From: Sorex araneus
Taxonomy: Eukaryota > Chordata > Mammalia > Eulipotyphla > Soricidae
Length of the DNA stretch: 64,000 bases
Direction of reading: 5' to 3'
NCBI RefSeq assembly: GCF_027595985.1
Contig: NC_073307.1
Location: forward strand, 39,430,823-39,494,822
Shown here: piece after piece, positions 45,920 through 58,157 of the stretch
How the letters are laid out: every line of letters begins with the position of its first letter
Numbering within the stretch: position 1 is the stretch's first letter
Translations under genes and position numbers: made by a program
Notes under the pieces: model-generated
The model's database searches: none
What the model was told of the DNA's origin: nothing
What the model saw: the letters and a program-made list of their open reading frames with translations, nothing else

Positions 45920-46380
45920 ATCCATGACACGAGTCAAATTTTTGCTCTGATTAGGGAATGCAGTGAATGATATTTCTTGCAATCATAATGCAATACTACC
46001 CAATGATCAGTTCTAGATTTTTTATTTTTAAGTGCAGTGTTTAATCTCCATGTATTTTCAGAGGTTTCCAATTATCCTTCAGCTGCTGATTTATAAATTG
46101 ACCTCCTTTATTATTAACTAAGACCAAATTGAGTTTATCTTTTCTATTTTGTGTACATTTATTAAGGTGTGTTGTATAACTCAGAATGTGGTCTATTAAA
46201 GTGAATAAGAGTTTGTGAAAAATGCAAATTCTGCCGGTTTGGGATGAAGTAGTCTATAAAGGCCAGCTATATTTAGTTGATTCACGGCATTGTTAAGCTT
46301 TTTCCTTTCTGAAGTTTCTCCCTGTTGGATCCATCCATTGCTGAAAGAGCTTGTTTGTAATCATTTATTTCTCTTGGAAA
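45920..46380 (-). mobile_element. Old L1 ORF2 fragment
   Basis: GAATGTGGTCTATTAAAGTG, AAATTCTGCCGGTTTGGGAT, TCTATAAAGGCCAGCTATAT and GGATCCATCCATTGCTGAAA follow the reverse-complement order of an L1 ORF2 region common in old mammalian L1s. Confidence 0.55.
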
Positions 46381-46434
46381 TTATGAATTATTTTCCCTTT
46401 CATATTTAGTTTTTCCTGGGAAGCAAGATAGTTC

Positions 46435-46535
46435 TTATTGAATAAGATTTACTTAGAAATATGTGAGTGAAGAGAAAGTAACATATTTTTTATTGAATAA
46501 GATTTAGTTAGGAATATGTGAGTGAAGAGAAAGAG
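46435..46535 (+). repeat. 55-bp tandem duplication
   Basis: TTATTGAATAAGATTTA.TTA, then GAATATGTGAGTGAAGAGAA-like sequence, repeats with a 55-bp period (starts 46435 and 46490). Confidence 0.9.
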
Positions 46536-48344
46536 AGGAACATGTATTCAAGAGCAAACATGAGCTTCTCCAGAGTGGAAAAGAAACAGCAATCAAGAGA
46601 GAGACATGTTTAAGGGAGAACACGGGGCTAAAAGAGGACGAGCAGAAATTGCTTTCTTATTACGTTCTTATAAGAATGGAATGTTTCTTGGAAAATTAAC
46701 CTCTTGAACATTATGTCATGTCCTTCTTCATGCTTAATAACTTTGCTTATCTGAATAACTGCTCTGCAGCAAACACTGTTCACAGAGTCCTAACATTTGT
46801 CTAAAAAAATAGTTGAGGAAAGGTTTGAGTTGGATTTCTTCTTGACCCACATTGATTTCACTCATTATCCAATGGGAATGAAAGTCTGGATGTAGAAGAC
46901 ACAGAATATTTTTGAACTAGTTTTTTGTTTGAATACCTGGCAAGATTCCTAGCAAATAGCCAATGCTACATGGTTCTGTATACCAAGAGCTCTTCCATTC
47001 CATCTTTCTTCCTTGTATTTCTCTTCCTTATCTTTCACATTACTAATAGCCAAACAATGAAGCTTTTGTGATTTCAGTCTCGGTTTCCAGAGAAAGGACT
47101 TTCTGCACCCTTTATTTCTATGTATGTATAGTACCTTTATTTCACCCAAAGACACTTAGATCTACAAGAACACAAAATAGTTGTTTTAAAAATAGTTTAA
47201 TGAACTAAAAGACAATATCAAAAGATAGTTCCATGACTTCAGGAAAATAATAAAATGGTAAGCTTAACAAAGTGATAGAAAAAAAATGCTTAAATGGCCC
47301 TGAAATACTATGTAACCAGTTCTGGACACAATACAAGTATATTTATGTAATATACACAAAAGAATATTGACATGAATTTAAAATCTCACTGGTTATCTAA
47401 ATAAACTGTTAGAACTAAAGCAACTAATACAGCATTATTTGGTTTCCTAAGAATTATGGACAAAAATAGTCTCTTTCTATAAATGATTTTAATTTTCTTA
47501 TACCAAAGTAATGTACTAAATCTTCTAACAGATTGTAATCCAATTTAAGTAAACTTGATCTTCCAATAGAACAGAGTAAATATGCATGCAATCATATTGA
47601 AAAATAATATTTTTCTTCTATTACATGTGATAAAATTTTTAGGCTTTTGGTGAAATTAAATGTTATCAAGCTAATAGAATTTCTCTGGTTCAAACTTCTT
47701 TGTTTATTGAATAAAATTATCTTGATCACAAACATTGGACTCAAACATTTAACATAATCTTGTGAAATTCTCAGATGCAATATAAGGCCAAAAGAAGTAT
47801 CAATTTTAGGTGCTTATGAAAATAAATATAATTTTACACAGACATTTCAAGCAGGGTATATTTTTAGACTGAATGCCAATACAAGTGAAGGAAGGGGTGG
47901 TATAAATTTTTTTCTGGATAAGGATTTTTGTTTATTCTTCAGAACTTTCTTATTATAACTTTTGATCATAAATTTCTGACTATAAATTTTGCATTGGACT
48001 TACATATGCTGACCTGGGTTCAATTTAAACCCAAGTTATTATCAGAGTATAAATTCTAAGTAGATGAAAGCAATATTAAAAATAATTAAAAATTAGATTG
48101 GAGTTTCGGTTTGTTTTGTAACAAAAATAAGGAGATATTGGTTATTGACAGATCCAGCCTAATTCCTCTGACAAAGTGAATATCCAAGAAGAAAAGCTCT
48201 CACTTACTATGTCTGAGATGACATTTAGGGTTGTTTAATATGTTCTTATTACTTATGGTAAAAGACCTGCCCATCTTTCTTTATTGAGAAGCTCCCCAGC
48301 TATGTTCAGCAGCCCAGGGACACTCACAGTAATATTCAATCAGT
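46536..48344. other. Unique AT-rich DNA
   Basis: No recognisable gene or repeat. Confidence 0.4.
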
Positions 48345-48500
48345 TTGTGCTGGGCCTGATGGTTTCGTGAGTGCTTTGTGGTGCTGGGGACTACCACAGT
48401 TAGGCAGGTGGTGCTCAAGGGTGCATTCAGTCATGGGACACAAACTCAAGGTCTTGTATATACAAAGCCTTAAGTTTCTCCCCACTCAGTCATCTCCCTA
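48345..48500 (-). mobile_element. Old SINE-like remnant
   Basis: GGTGCTCAAGGGTGCATTCA, AACTCAAGGTCTTGTATATA and TCAGTCATCTCCC fit a decayed reverse-oriented type A SINE. Confidence 0.45.
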
Positions 48501-48612
48501 AACATGGACATTATCTCCTATTTCTCGAAGATCAATGTTAGCAGTACTAGGACTGGCTCAATCTGTAAGTAAAATTGCACTAATGGAAAAGCTGCAATGC
48601 TGATATTTGACT

Positions 48613-48862
48613 TGCACTGTAGCACTGTCATACCGTTGTTCATCGATTTGCTTGAGCAGGCACCAGTAACGTCTCCATTGTGAGACTTGCTGTTACTGTT
48701 ATTGGCATAATGAATACACCACGGGTAGCTTGCCAGGGTCTGCTGTGGGGGTGGTATACTCTCCGTAGCTTGCTGGGCTCTCTGAGAGGGATGGAGGAAT
48801 GAACCCGAGTTGGCCTCATGCAAGGGAAACGCCCTGCCTGCTGTGCTATTCCTCAAGCCTCA
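48613..48862 (-). mobile_element. Type B SINE, complete
   Basis: Reverse-complemented: tail TGTAGCACTGTCATACCGTT, ACCAGTAACGTCTCCATTGT, GGTAGCTTGCCAGGGTCTGC, then GGATGGAGGAATGAACCCGA and CTGCCTGCTGTGCTATTCC (head). Confidence 0.93.
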
Positions 48863-49028
48863 AAATTGATAACTTGAAGATCTAATTCTATAAATTTGTA
48901 TTTTACACAATATCCACTTGTCTCTGATAATTAGTTTATTGTATAAAAGAATATTTTTTTAAATCTTACTAACCTTTAATATTCTTAGGTAATTGAAAAA
49001 TAGAATAATTTTGTGCTTCTATTTTAAC

Positions 49029-49114
49029 AAGTCTCACAACGGATACCTTACCGGTGCCCGCTCGAGCAAATCGATGAATAACGGGATGAAAGTGCTACTG
49101 TGCTACAGTGCTAT
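49029..49114 (+). mobile_element. Type B SINE, 3' end only
   Basis: CAAGTCTCACAACGGATACC, GCCCGCTCGAGCAAATCGAT and GGGATGAAAGTGCTACTGTG: a strongly 5'-truncated copy consisting of the RTE-derived tail. Confidence 0.9.
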
Positions 49115-49741
49115 TTTGATTAAAACTTGCTTGGCAAGCTTATAACACCTGAAGATGAAAATATGCACTTTTCCCCTTTGAAAATCCTAAACATATTTAT
49201 AGTCTTCTTCAGTAGAAATACACTTTTAATAACAATAATTAGCATAAGGAGGCATGGGAAGAGGGGAGGGAGAAGAAGAGAGAAGATGGGAGGAAAGAGA
49301 TAATGGCCAAGTATGATTGAAAGTGGTCCCTAATTCTTCTAAATACTGCTTGGGAATCACTCCCATTCTCCCAACAAAAGAAGTATACTCACTGATACAG
49401 TCATATTATTACTATTACTTAGCTTAGTTTTGCCCTAGGAAGACAGAGTAGAATTCAAGTTTGTTTAACTATCAAGTTACTGAGGTTCTCTTGAGTTAAA
49501 CTTTCTTGTAGTCAATTCTTTTGGATAAATTTTAATTCATCTTCTCTACAAAGAGACTCTGGAGAGCCAAAAACAATGTCACAAAGGAAAGGGAGTCTCA
49601 TCTGCACTAACAAAATTTCCAATGAAGATTATAAATTTGACATTATCTCACATTTTGCTTTCTGCTAGCACAGGGTGAAGGACTCATATTGTTAGCTAAA
49701 ATTATTATAAATGGTCTAGTTTTGTTAATTTCTATGTAATC
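49115..49741. other. Unique DNA
   Basis: A purine-rich patch lies near 49255-49300. No gene seen. Confidence 0.4.
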
Positions 49742-49990
49742 ACTGTATCACTGTCATCCTCTTGTTCCTTGATTTGCTTGAGCAGGCACCAGTAACGTCT
49801 CCATTCATCCTTGTCGAGTGCTAGTGTAGTCCCATGGCATATTGGGGCCTCTTTCAGGATCAGGGGAATGGGACCATCATTGTTACTGTTTTTGGCATAT
49901 CGAGTATGCCATGGGTAGCTTGCCAGGCTCTACAGTGTGGGTGGAATACTCTCAGTAGCTTGCCGGGCTCTCCAAGAGGGACAGAGGCTT
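49742..49990 (-). mobile_element. Long type B SINE
   Basis: The minus strand reads GAGAGCCCGGCAAGCTACTG, GATATGCCAAAAACAGTAAC, the central block (GGTCCCATTCCCCTGATCCT), then ACTACACTAGCACTCGAC and GGAGACGTTACTGG. In frame the tail gives TLALDKDEWRRYW, so it keeps more of the RTE C-terminus than ordinary type B copies. It abuts sequence flanking the VAV3 exon copy. Confidence 0.88.
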
Positions 49991-50125
49991 TTGGGACTGC
50001 CTCTAATCACCTTTACAGATGTTCCCAGTCTACCAGATGTAAGCTTTTGTTCGACTGGCATGTTGTAACGAACTGCACACTGACAAACACACACCTTCCT
50101 GCATGCCTGCATCTCTGGGCAGCAC

Positions 50126-50335
50126 CTAGGACACCTGTAGCCTCAAGTAGATCTCCATGAGGTTGAAGGAGTATGCCTGGAGGTTCTTGAGCAGCTGTCA
50201 GAGCAAGACCCTGACCCAATCGCTGAGGGTCTGTGCCAGGTCGAACACCTACACTGAGTCCCAGGCCACCCGGTGGTTTGCTGGCAGCACCCCACAGTGG
50301 ATGAGCCACTGTGTATACTGCCACCATGGCTCTAT
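50126..50335 (-). pseudogene. VAV3: Orphan copy of VAV3 exon 1 (unspliced)
   Basis: VAV3 is a Rho/Rac guanine nucleotide exchange factor. Exon 1 encodes the first part of its calponin-homology domain. On the minus strand a 70-codon frame reads QWLIHCGVLPANHRVAWDSV, VFDLAQTLSDW and NLMEIYLRLQVS, matching the VAV3 N-terminus better than VAV1 or VAV2. It cannot function: the start codon is ATA (50333-50335), two internal codons and the last codon are stops (TAG, TGA, TAG), and two codons are duplicated. Homology ends where I recall exon 1 ending (codon 68 in VAV1), followed by GTG as in an intron start, so it is a genomic exon copy, not a spliced retrocopy. A GC-rich stretch upstream (50336 to about 50580) may be copied 5'UTR or promoter. 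Confidence 0.8.
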
Positions 50336-50580
50336 GATCAACAGCGCTGTGACTTGGCCCCAGCCAGGGCAGGTGGCGATGCTGTGGCCACCACCGTGGT
50401 TTCTCCGTGTCCCCGCCAATGCCATTCTATTCGAATCTTGCAAAACAGCCAGCTATGGAATCACGCATAGAATTCTAGCAGGGATCACGCGTAGATTTCC
50501 ATGCCTAGCGTGCTGAGCTGCTCGTTGACCAAGGCAAGATGATGAGCCGGGTTCGGAAGAGTACAAGGGGTTTGGGCAGT
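50336..50580 (-). other. GC-rich sequence upstream of the VAV3 exon copy
   Basis: CpG-containing, GC-rich DNA directly 5' of the lost start codon, unlike its AT-rich surroundings. Probably copied together with the exon as 5'UTR/promoter DNA. Inference only. Confidence 0.45.
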
Positions 50581-51255
50581 GTCGGCGCCATCTTGCCTCC
50601 AATCAAATATGGTGTGCTAATTATGGAAAATGAGTAGGGAGTGTCTTAGGATGTTTAGATTTAGGAATATGTTCAGTCATACATGAGGCTCTGCCCAAGC
50701 GTGTGGAAAGTGGCCTGGAGCATGGCGGCAGTTGGGTTGTGGAGATTGGCTGCCAGGGCTGGGTCCCTTGGGGCAGGGAGGGCCCACCCACCCCTCTCTG
50801 ATGTGGCCTGAGTGGAAAAAGCCTGACCCAAGTCTGATGGCATGGTTATGGGGGCTTCATTTTATGCTTCCTTCTGGGAGAAGCAGCCATGAGTCCTGGA
50901 CGGTGGCTGATGAGAGATTGAGAGATTATCTGGCACCAGCAGAAGGTGGCTTTATGGGTATGACCCCTGGGCTGCTGGAGACTGGGGGAAACAGGGAGAG
51001 GATTTCTGCTCCCGGGTCCCACTGAGGCAGAGTACAAAGTCACAAAGTTCCACATTACCTGGGTTCTGTGAGACTTCATTCATACTTGAGGCTCGACCCA
51101 CGCGTGTGGAAAGTGGCCCTTCTATGTAAAGGGACATAAAAGTGCCACCTGTGCTCTGTAACAAGGCTGCTGGGTTGTTTAGTGCTACTGACCTAATTGC
51201 AGTCTGCAAGTGAAGCTACTGTGAATGTAGTAGTGGTAGCAGCAACCATTGCTGT
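50581..51255. repeat. GC-rich unassigned repeat with internal duplicate
   Basis: A segment of about 40 bp containing CGTGTGGAAAGTGGCC occurs at about 50678-50715 and again at about 51077-51117, preceded by similar TCATAC.TGAGGCTC sequence. The arrangement hints at a composite or LTR-like repeat. No coding region recognised. Confidence 0.5.
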
Positions 51256-53419
51256 TTTGAAAGCGTGCGTGTAGGGGTGGGATTCTCACACCAAATTTTA
51301 ATTATATAATTATAAACTTAAACTATAATTTGTATTTGGGGAAAATTCCCCCAATGCGGATTTGTTCTTAGAAAATAAGGTACCACTCACCAAAATCAAC
51401 TCTTTGAAACTTTATGAAAAAATATCTGTTCTGTATCAAGCCATATGGTTATTTATACAAGATGTACAGGTTGGATGAGAAAGTCATCAGAAACAGAAAG
51501 TCTTATCTCAAACATATTCAAATGCATATATTAGATAGGGAGAGGGAGTTTTGACAAAGTGACAACTTACTATGTTGTGTTACTGGGATTTCTAAATTCC
51601 ACCACCTCAAAAATGACAGTCTCATCAGAAGTCTCTACTTAGAGAAATAACTTAACAAGCATGAGCTGGCAGAGATGAAGAACAGAAATGACATTTAATA
51701 GTCCATGTCAACATTTTCTTTGGAAGAAAATGTTAAAACTAGAGCTACAAATATATATGTTTTTTTTTTAAAAAAAGTCTAACAGGTTTATTGCCTGAAG
51801 GAATTGTCTTAATGCAAAGGAGACTGATGATCTATTTAAATTTTTTTGAGATAAGGATTTTCATTGACTGAACAACAACAACAAAAAAGAATTAATTGAA
51901 GCACTCCCTCTGGGAAAACAAGATTTTTATATGACTCAGATGACAAGTTCTGAAAGAAACTGACAATGTTCTTCGAAAAAAGGAGCATACATTTTAAAGA
52001 CTTTTCACAAATGACAATATCAGAGACTCTAGAAATTCATTTCATTAAACAAAAGACCATTCAGTACCTGAAATTTGTGCCTAATATTAAACTATGTTAT
52101 AATCGTAACATGAAATTAAAATATCAAGAATCCTCCTGTAATTTCTGTATTTCTCAAATAATATGAAGTGTATTGCTGCAGAAGCTCTATCACATAACAA
52201 AAATGTTTTCTTTTTACAGGGACAAAGAACATTGTTTCAAAATCAACTATGAGTTTAAGGCTTTAATCAGAATTAAGGGTGGATAAATGTAGATTCTTAT
52301 TGGATGTTTATTGTAGTTCAGGAATGCACTAAGCTTAAGAAGATTTACGATTTATAGCTCCCAATTATTTTTCAGAATGTTTTTCTAATTATCTATTTTT
52401 TGGGGGGTCTTTTTTTTTTGGTCTTTTTTTCTTTCCAGTCCATATCTATTTATGTAGTTTTCAGTGAAAAATACACATACAAAGAGTTACAATTTCTAAA
52501 ACCTAAAACAAAGGCTATTCAGGGAAATCATAGATCAAAGAAGACAAAATTTGAAATTATGATGCCACTTCACAGTGTCTATCCGAGTCCTCTGTGAACA
52601 ATTTAAGAAAATTGTGTGGGCAACTTCAACTTTTGTCACATCTGGAAATTTGTTTTATATCAACTATTTTAGGGAATGTAGGGGTCTTTAAAATTATAAA
52701 TAAAAAATCTGGCCTTGCAAATAGACATGAAGTAACTGCAATTTCAATTTAGGGTATGTGCAATTTAAAATTTTGAGGGGAAAGAAATGAAAAGAAAAGA
52801 CGTTATTTAATTAAAAAGTTAAAACATTATTGTAAAAACTCAGGTCCCCTATTCAGTAGGAAGCACAACAAATAATATAATGTGAGTTTTTATAAATATT
52901 ATCTAAATTGATTTATGTATGCTTATGTCTACTCTATGAATACAGAGAATTTTTAAGTTTCTAAATTATAATTAATCACACACTGCACATATTTCCTTTT
53001 ATACATTAATTTATTTGGAGTATTATCACATTCAACGTGGAAGAAATGTATCTGTTCTTTAAGCCTATCTTCCAGAATATGGGCTAGTCATATTTTAAAC
53101 ATCTCATTACTAGTAACCAACTGTATAGTGTCAGGGTCATTATTTTAAAGAGGACAGTAACATTCATTTTCTTGCATGGTATGTATATATGAATATTTTG
53201 TTGTAGGATTTACATGAAAACTGGTCTTCCTTAATGGTAACTGGAATAACATTTTTATGAATTTTACTAAATGATGATGACTTCCACTGTGTGTTGGCTG
53301 GGTCAATTATCCCTCCATCCACAGCTCAGTAAGTCTCCTTTCAGCACAAGTAAGAAACTGGTAATTCATAGCTATAACTTCTACAATATCCAGTTTGATT
53401 CATATGGACTTTTTCAGTT
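51256..53419. other. Unique AT-rich DNA
   Basis: No recognisable gene. A T9/A6 stretch lies near 51761-51775. Confidence 0.4.
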
Positions 53420-53433
53420 AGAAAGTGTGTTCC

Positions 53434-53612
53434 AGGGCCTGGAGTGATAGCACAGCGGGTAGGGCACTTGCCTTGCACGCGGCTGACCCGGGTTCAATTC
53501 CCAGCATCTCATATGGTCCCCTGAGCACCACCAGGGCTAATTCCTGAGTGCAGAGCCAGGAAATTACCTGGCTCTGTGTAATGCCAGGTGTGACCCAAAA
53601 ATAAAAAAAAAA
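53434..53612 (+). mobile_element. Type A SINE with TSD
   Basis: GGCCTGGAGTGATAGCACAG, TGACCCGGGTTCAATTCCCA and CTGAGCACCACCAGGGCTAA. A 15-bp local duplication (GAGCCAGG...CCTGGCTC) lies in the tail half. Flanks 53420-53433 and 53613-53626 match at 12 of 14. Confidence 0.93.
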
Positions 53613-53626
53613 AGAAAATGTGTTTC

Positions 53627-54692
53627 ATTTTGAGGACATTTTCTTTTTGCCATGTCATTTTTTTTTTTTAAATACTGCCTAATACCTTTCGGGTATTTGT
53701 AGGCAACTGAGTGTGTTACCTAGGCTTAGAATGATGCTAATGTTCAGCATCCAAAACAGGACCATTTGAAAGCTAAGGGTCTGATACTGGATGGAAAGGT
53801 AAAAACCTGAACTTCCTGGGCAAAATTGCATGTGTGGTCACCCTCCACAGCTGCAGCAGCAATCTGACCATTTACATCTCCCAAACACTAGTGTTTAGAG
53901 TGTTACCACAAAGGTTTGTCTTCTGTTTGATCTCTCCAGTGAAAGAACTGTTTCAAATTTGGTGCCATTTTCCTATATGGTATTAACTTTTAAAGATACA
54001 TTGCATTTACAACATGTTATATTTTATTGATTTCTCATGTTTCACACTATTGTTCTCCCTGACACTTGCCTTTTTCCCTTCTGCCAAATGTGTCTTAAAC
54101 CCTGGCAGTGGTGTCTTAAACTTATATTTTAAATTTTTTTGCTTGCATTTGAATATTATATAATAATGCCTTCTCTATCCTTTTCTTAAATCTAGGACTT
54201 TGATTATTTTCCTATGATATGGGTGATAGAAGAGTGTAATGCGTGGTTTGCCAGGTTATTGTGTTTCCTCATCTGAAATCAGCATTTTATTCTCTTCTTC
54301 ATTTTATTTCCTCTTAAATTTTGATAGCACAAATCAAAACCTTTCTTTGATCTGTGAAATGCAACTATATCAGAGTTACTAGGTACACACACAAAAATGA
54401 ACAGTTTTGTATCCTAAGTCCTTCTTATGATTTGGATTTAAACTGTGCTACTATCAGTAGAAAAACCTAAGGAAACCTTTTAAAACTGAAGAAATATATT
54501 TATAGAATTTATAAATTATAATTTATAGAATTAAATTTATAGAATGTACAATAATAAAGAAAGGCTATCAATATAAGTCTACTAAATTGAATGAATGAGA
54601 CTATTCAATAATCAGAAGTGAAAGTTGCTATTTCTATTAAGAAATTTGTTTAATATTTAGCATTTTCTACTACCACTTTTTAATTTATTTAT
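53627..54692. other. Unique DNA
   Basis: No recognisable feature. Confidence 0.4.
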
Positions 54693-54865
54693 ATTTTTTA
54701 TTTTGTTGAATCACTGTGAAATAGGTAAAAGCTTTCAGGTTTGGGTTACAACCACGCAATGATCAAACACCCATCCCACCACCAGTGCACATTCCCCACT
54801 ACCAATATCCCTGGTATATCCCCTCTTCCCATCCTCACCCTGCCTCCATGTCTGCTACCACTTTT
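54693..54865 (-). mobile_element. L1-type 3' end (L1 or family X)
   Basis: T-rich start, GAATCACTGTGAAATAGGTA, AAAGCTTTCAGGTTTGGGTT, CACCCATCCCACCACCAGTG and CATCCTCACCCTGCCTCCAT, truncated. Confidence 0.8.
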
Positions 54866-55713
54866 AATACAATAGCTACTGGCAGTTGACTAACATAACC
54901 AGAACAACAAGAAAAGCCAGATGAAATATAAAACCAATTTCTTAGAAGACAGCAGAGAATTGAGAACAGAATGCAAACCGCAAACGAGGACTGTGCATTA
55001 AAAAGGGTAAAAACAAACCGAGAGCGCACATTCCAAGATACTGTCTTTTTCTAGCTGACTTCATTCCGGGGCTTGGTGCCAATTCTGAACATGGGCACAA
55101 AGCAAAGCCTCAAACATCAATCTGAGAACTTGCCATTAGGAGATGGAGAAACCAGCTGTCCTCCAACCTGCGCACCAGGCGGCGGGCACTTGGAGAATAG
55201 GGCCCGTCTACCCTGAAGGTACACACTGATTACTGATTCACTGTGGACCAAGATGCACATCGACACAAAGAGCCCCTGCAAGCAGAACTCCTCTGGTATC
55301 CTGAAACAAATTTTAAAACCGGACACTGCAGAGCATAGGGCCCACAAAGTAAATCTGGTCTTTAGGAAAGTCAGTTAAAGCCAAAGGTAAACCATGAGAG
55401 CCTCATGAAGGTGCAACTCAGTTTTAGAGCCTGCGTGGTCCCTGATGTTACTGTATCTGTCAAACTGTCTTGCTTAGAAGTGGAAGAACACAACTCTGCG
55501 AGAGGAAGATAACGTTTCAGCTTCTGAAAATGTTTTTCCCACAATATTTGACATGCATTTGAATTACCAGAATCATGTAAAGTATGTCACCACCCAAACT
55601 GATGAGGAATGAAAGACAATAGAAACAGAATTTCACATGATCAAAATACTGAAATGAGCTGAATATGAGCTGAATATGACTTTAAAATGTCAGGGGCATG
55701 AGTGGGTGGGGAA
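54866..55713. other. Unique DNA with a small GC-raised patch
   Basis: At 55092-55220 a plus-strand 42-codon ORF begins MGTKQSLKHQSENLPLGDGE and stops. There is no recognised homolog or clear splice site, so it is not called as a gene. Confidence 0.35.
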
Positions 55714-55873
55714 AGGCTGGAGAGATAGTGTAATGGATAGGGTGCTGCCTTGCATGCAGTTGACTGGGTTTGATCCCTGACACCACATACAGTACCCTGA
55801 GTATTGCCAGGAGGATCTCTTAGAGTAGAGCCAGGAGTAAGCCCTGAGCATCACTAGGTGCGGCAAAAAAAAT
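55714..55873 (+). mobile_element. Old type A SINE
   Basis: GGCTGGAGAGATAGTGTAAT, GGGTTTGATCCCTGACACC, GAGTAGAGCCAGGAGTAAGC and CATCACTAGGTGCGGC. Confidence 0.82.
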
Positions 55874-55989
55874 TAACTAAGACAACAATTCATCTATTTT
55901 TCAAATGTTTAAATATATCGAAAGATTAAATTTTCATCAAAAATATAAACTTTTAAAAATGATTATATGAGAAATCCATACAAGAGATG

Positions 55990-56942
55990 TTTACAAGTCT
56001 TTAAAACATTTACAAGTCTTTACAACAAATTATCAAAATAACAGCAGACCCATTTAAAGATATGAATAGCTTCCATTCCTATTCATCAAAAGAAAATGAA
56101 TTCAGCACTGAAATCAACCCCATAATGAACTTGAGGCTCAGATGATTACATGGGTGAATTCTTCCAAACATTTTAAGAATAAATGACACTAATATCATAG
56201 TTTACTCTTCCAGAGTATACTGATAGGGAACATTCACCAACTGCATTTTATTATATTTATAGAAATCTTGATGTTCAAACTTAAATGGAAATTATAAAAA
56301 ATAAAACTTGCAGTCTAAATTTTCTCATAAATTCAAAAATCCTAAATAACATATAGCAAAACAAACCCAATTATATATAATTCAAACAAATAGATATTCT
56401 CCATAAAGGCAAGAGTAACTGAACTTTCGAAAATCAACCTATCAACCTATGCTATTTATCATGTTAATAAAAATAAATTAATTAGGCACATTTTATAAAT
56501 TCAACATTTATTGTCAGCTAGAGAACAAATAAATTTAACATTTATCCTCTTGAAAAAGAGAAATTTTAATCAAATAAAAGCTTATTAGGAAAAAAATCCT
56601 ACAGAAAGTATCTTACATAATGACACATTACTAAGAGATTTTTCTTCAGACTATGAATGAATCAACAATGCTGGATATGCACTCAACAATGTTAGAATTT
56701 CTAACCAGTGAAATGGGGCAATATAGAAAAAGAAATATATAAACATCAAGACAAAATGAATAAAATTTTCTTCATCTACAGATGACATATTTTTCAAAGC
56801 CAAAAATATGGATATATTAGAATTATTAAGTGAATTTTCTTAAGTCAGTGGATATACATATATACACATATATAAATGTTTGATGATTTCCACAAATCAA
56901 GCTCAAATGTATGAAGTATGCAGTTTAAAAATGATACAATTT
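55990..56942 (+). mobile_element. Old L1 ORF2 remnant
   Basis: Decayed plus-strand ORF2: ACATGGGTGAATTCTTCCAA, CAAACATTTTAAGAATAAAT, GAAAATCAACCTATCAACCT and CATCTACAGATGACATATTT (the DNA of the FADD-like motif region) occur in the order found in L1 ORF2. No open frame remains. Confidence 0.6.
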
Positions 56943-57123
56943 AGGGGGCTCAAGCAATAGAACAGTAGGTAGGGTGTTTGCCTTGCAAGCGACCAACCCG
57001 GGTTCAATTCCCAGTATCTGATATGGTGGTCCCCTGAACACTGCCAGGAGTAATTCCTGAGTGCAAAGCCAGGAGTTACCCCTGTTCATTGCTGGGTGTG
57101 ACCAAAAAAAGAAAAAAATAGAT
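56943..57123 (+). mobile_element. Type A SINE with TSD
   Basis: CAACCCGGGTTCAATTCCCA, GAACACTGCCAGGAGTAATT and TTGCTGGGTGTGACC. Flanks AAAAATGAT.CAATTT at 56927-56942 and 57124-57139. It lies within an older L1. Confidence 0.93.
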
Positions 57124-57956
57124 AAAAATGATGCAATTTGAACAATTAAGCATCATACAATACTCAGTACTTGAGCAAAACCAATCAAAAGGTATGTGAC
57201 ACACTTAGTTGGAACACTAAAGGAGTAATTTCAAAATGACTACAGAGTGATATATCAAATGCATAGTTTGAAGTTTTCAAATGATTTAAAGATTGTTACA
57301 ATCACCCCCACCACCAAATTCTAAAATTTAGGAAATATATTTTAAAATGTACATAGATATCCAAAGACCAATAATACTCAAAGAACTTGTGAAAACTATG
57401 AAACTAAAGGACTTATATGATGTTTATAAGTTTAAACTAAAGGACAAGCTCAAAATTCTGTCCTTAGATATGATGCTGCATCATGTTTTTTTTTAAATAA
57501 ACAAATTCCGTTTCATCAATGGATGGTGGCAGAAATCCAAGAAGATGAACTAAATCAGATATTTCTACAATTACAAAGAGTTCAGAACAACATTTCTTTT
57601 GATGTTAAATGATCTTAAAAAATCATTAGATCATAAATTCAATAAACTAGAAGAGTAATGAAAAAAATTAAAGAATTCATGCAAACAAAAATGAAGGATC
57701 TAACAAATACAGTAGTAGGGCTTAGCATTAGTAAGAATCTAAAAATTTGATCAGTGGGTAGAAAGTTAAGGTACATGATGCCATCAATAAAGAATAGGAA
57801 ATAGAATAACAAAGTACTACCCAAATCATAAAAATTCCAGGTAGAGACGGAAACAAAGAGAGGGTAAAATTGCTGCCAGGAGAAATAATAGCTGAAAACA
57901 CTCCCAATATAAGAACGGGGATGTGTGCACTTTGGGAGGCCCAATGAGTATCAAAC
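57124..57956 (+). mobile_element. Probable old L1/HAL1-like sequence
   Basis: Adenine-rich plus-strand sequence with L1-like phrases (AAGAATTCATGCAAACAAAA, GGAGAAATAATAGCTGAAAA). Assignment is by general character only. Confidence 0.35.
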
Positions 57957-58130
57957 AGGACTGGAGTGACAGTACAGGATAGAAAGTACTTGTATGAGGC
58001 CAACCCTCGTTCCCTCCCTGACATTGCATATGGTCCCAGAACACTACCAGTGCATATTCCTGAGAACATAGTCAGAAGAAAGACTTGAATATCACTTGAG
58101 TACCAAATGGGGCCCCAAATATTTTTTAAA
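57957..58130 (+). mobile_element. Old type A SINE
   Basis: GGACTGGAGTGACAGTACAG, ACATTGCATATGGTCCCAGA and GTACCAAATGGGGCCCC, moderately diverged. Confidence 0.75.
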
Positions 58131-58157
58131 GAGTACAATTTAGTAAAAGCCTAAATG

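Noticed and set aside
55092-55220. Small MG-start ORF as a myristoylated micro-protein
   Set aside because: Short, no homolog recognised, no neighbouring coding evidence.
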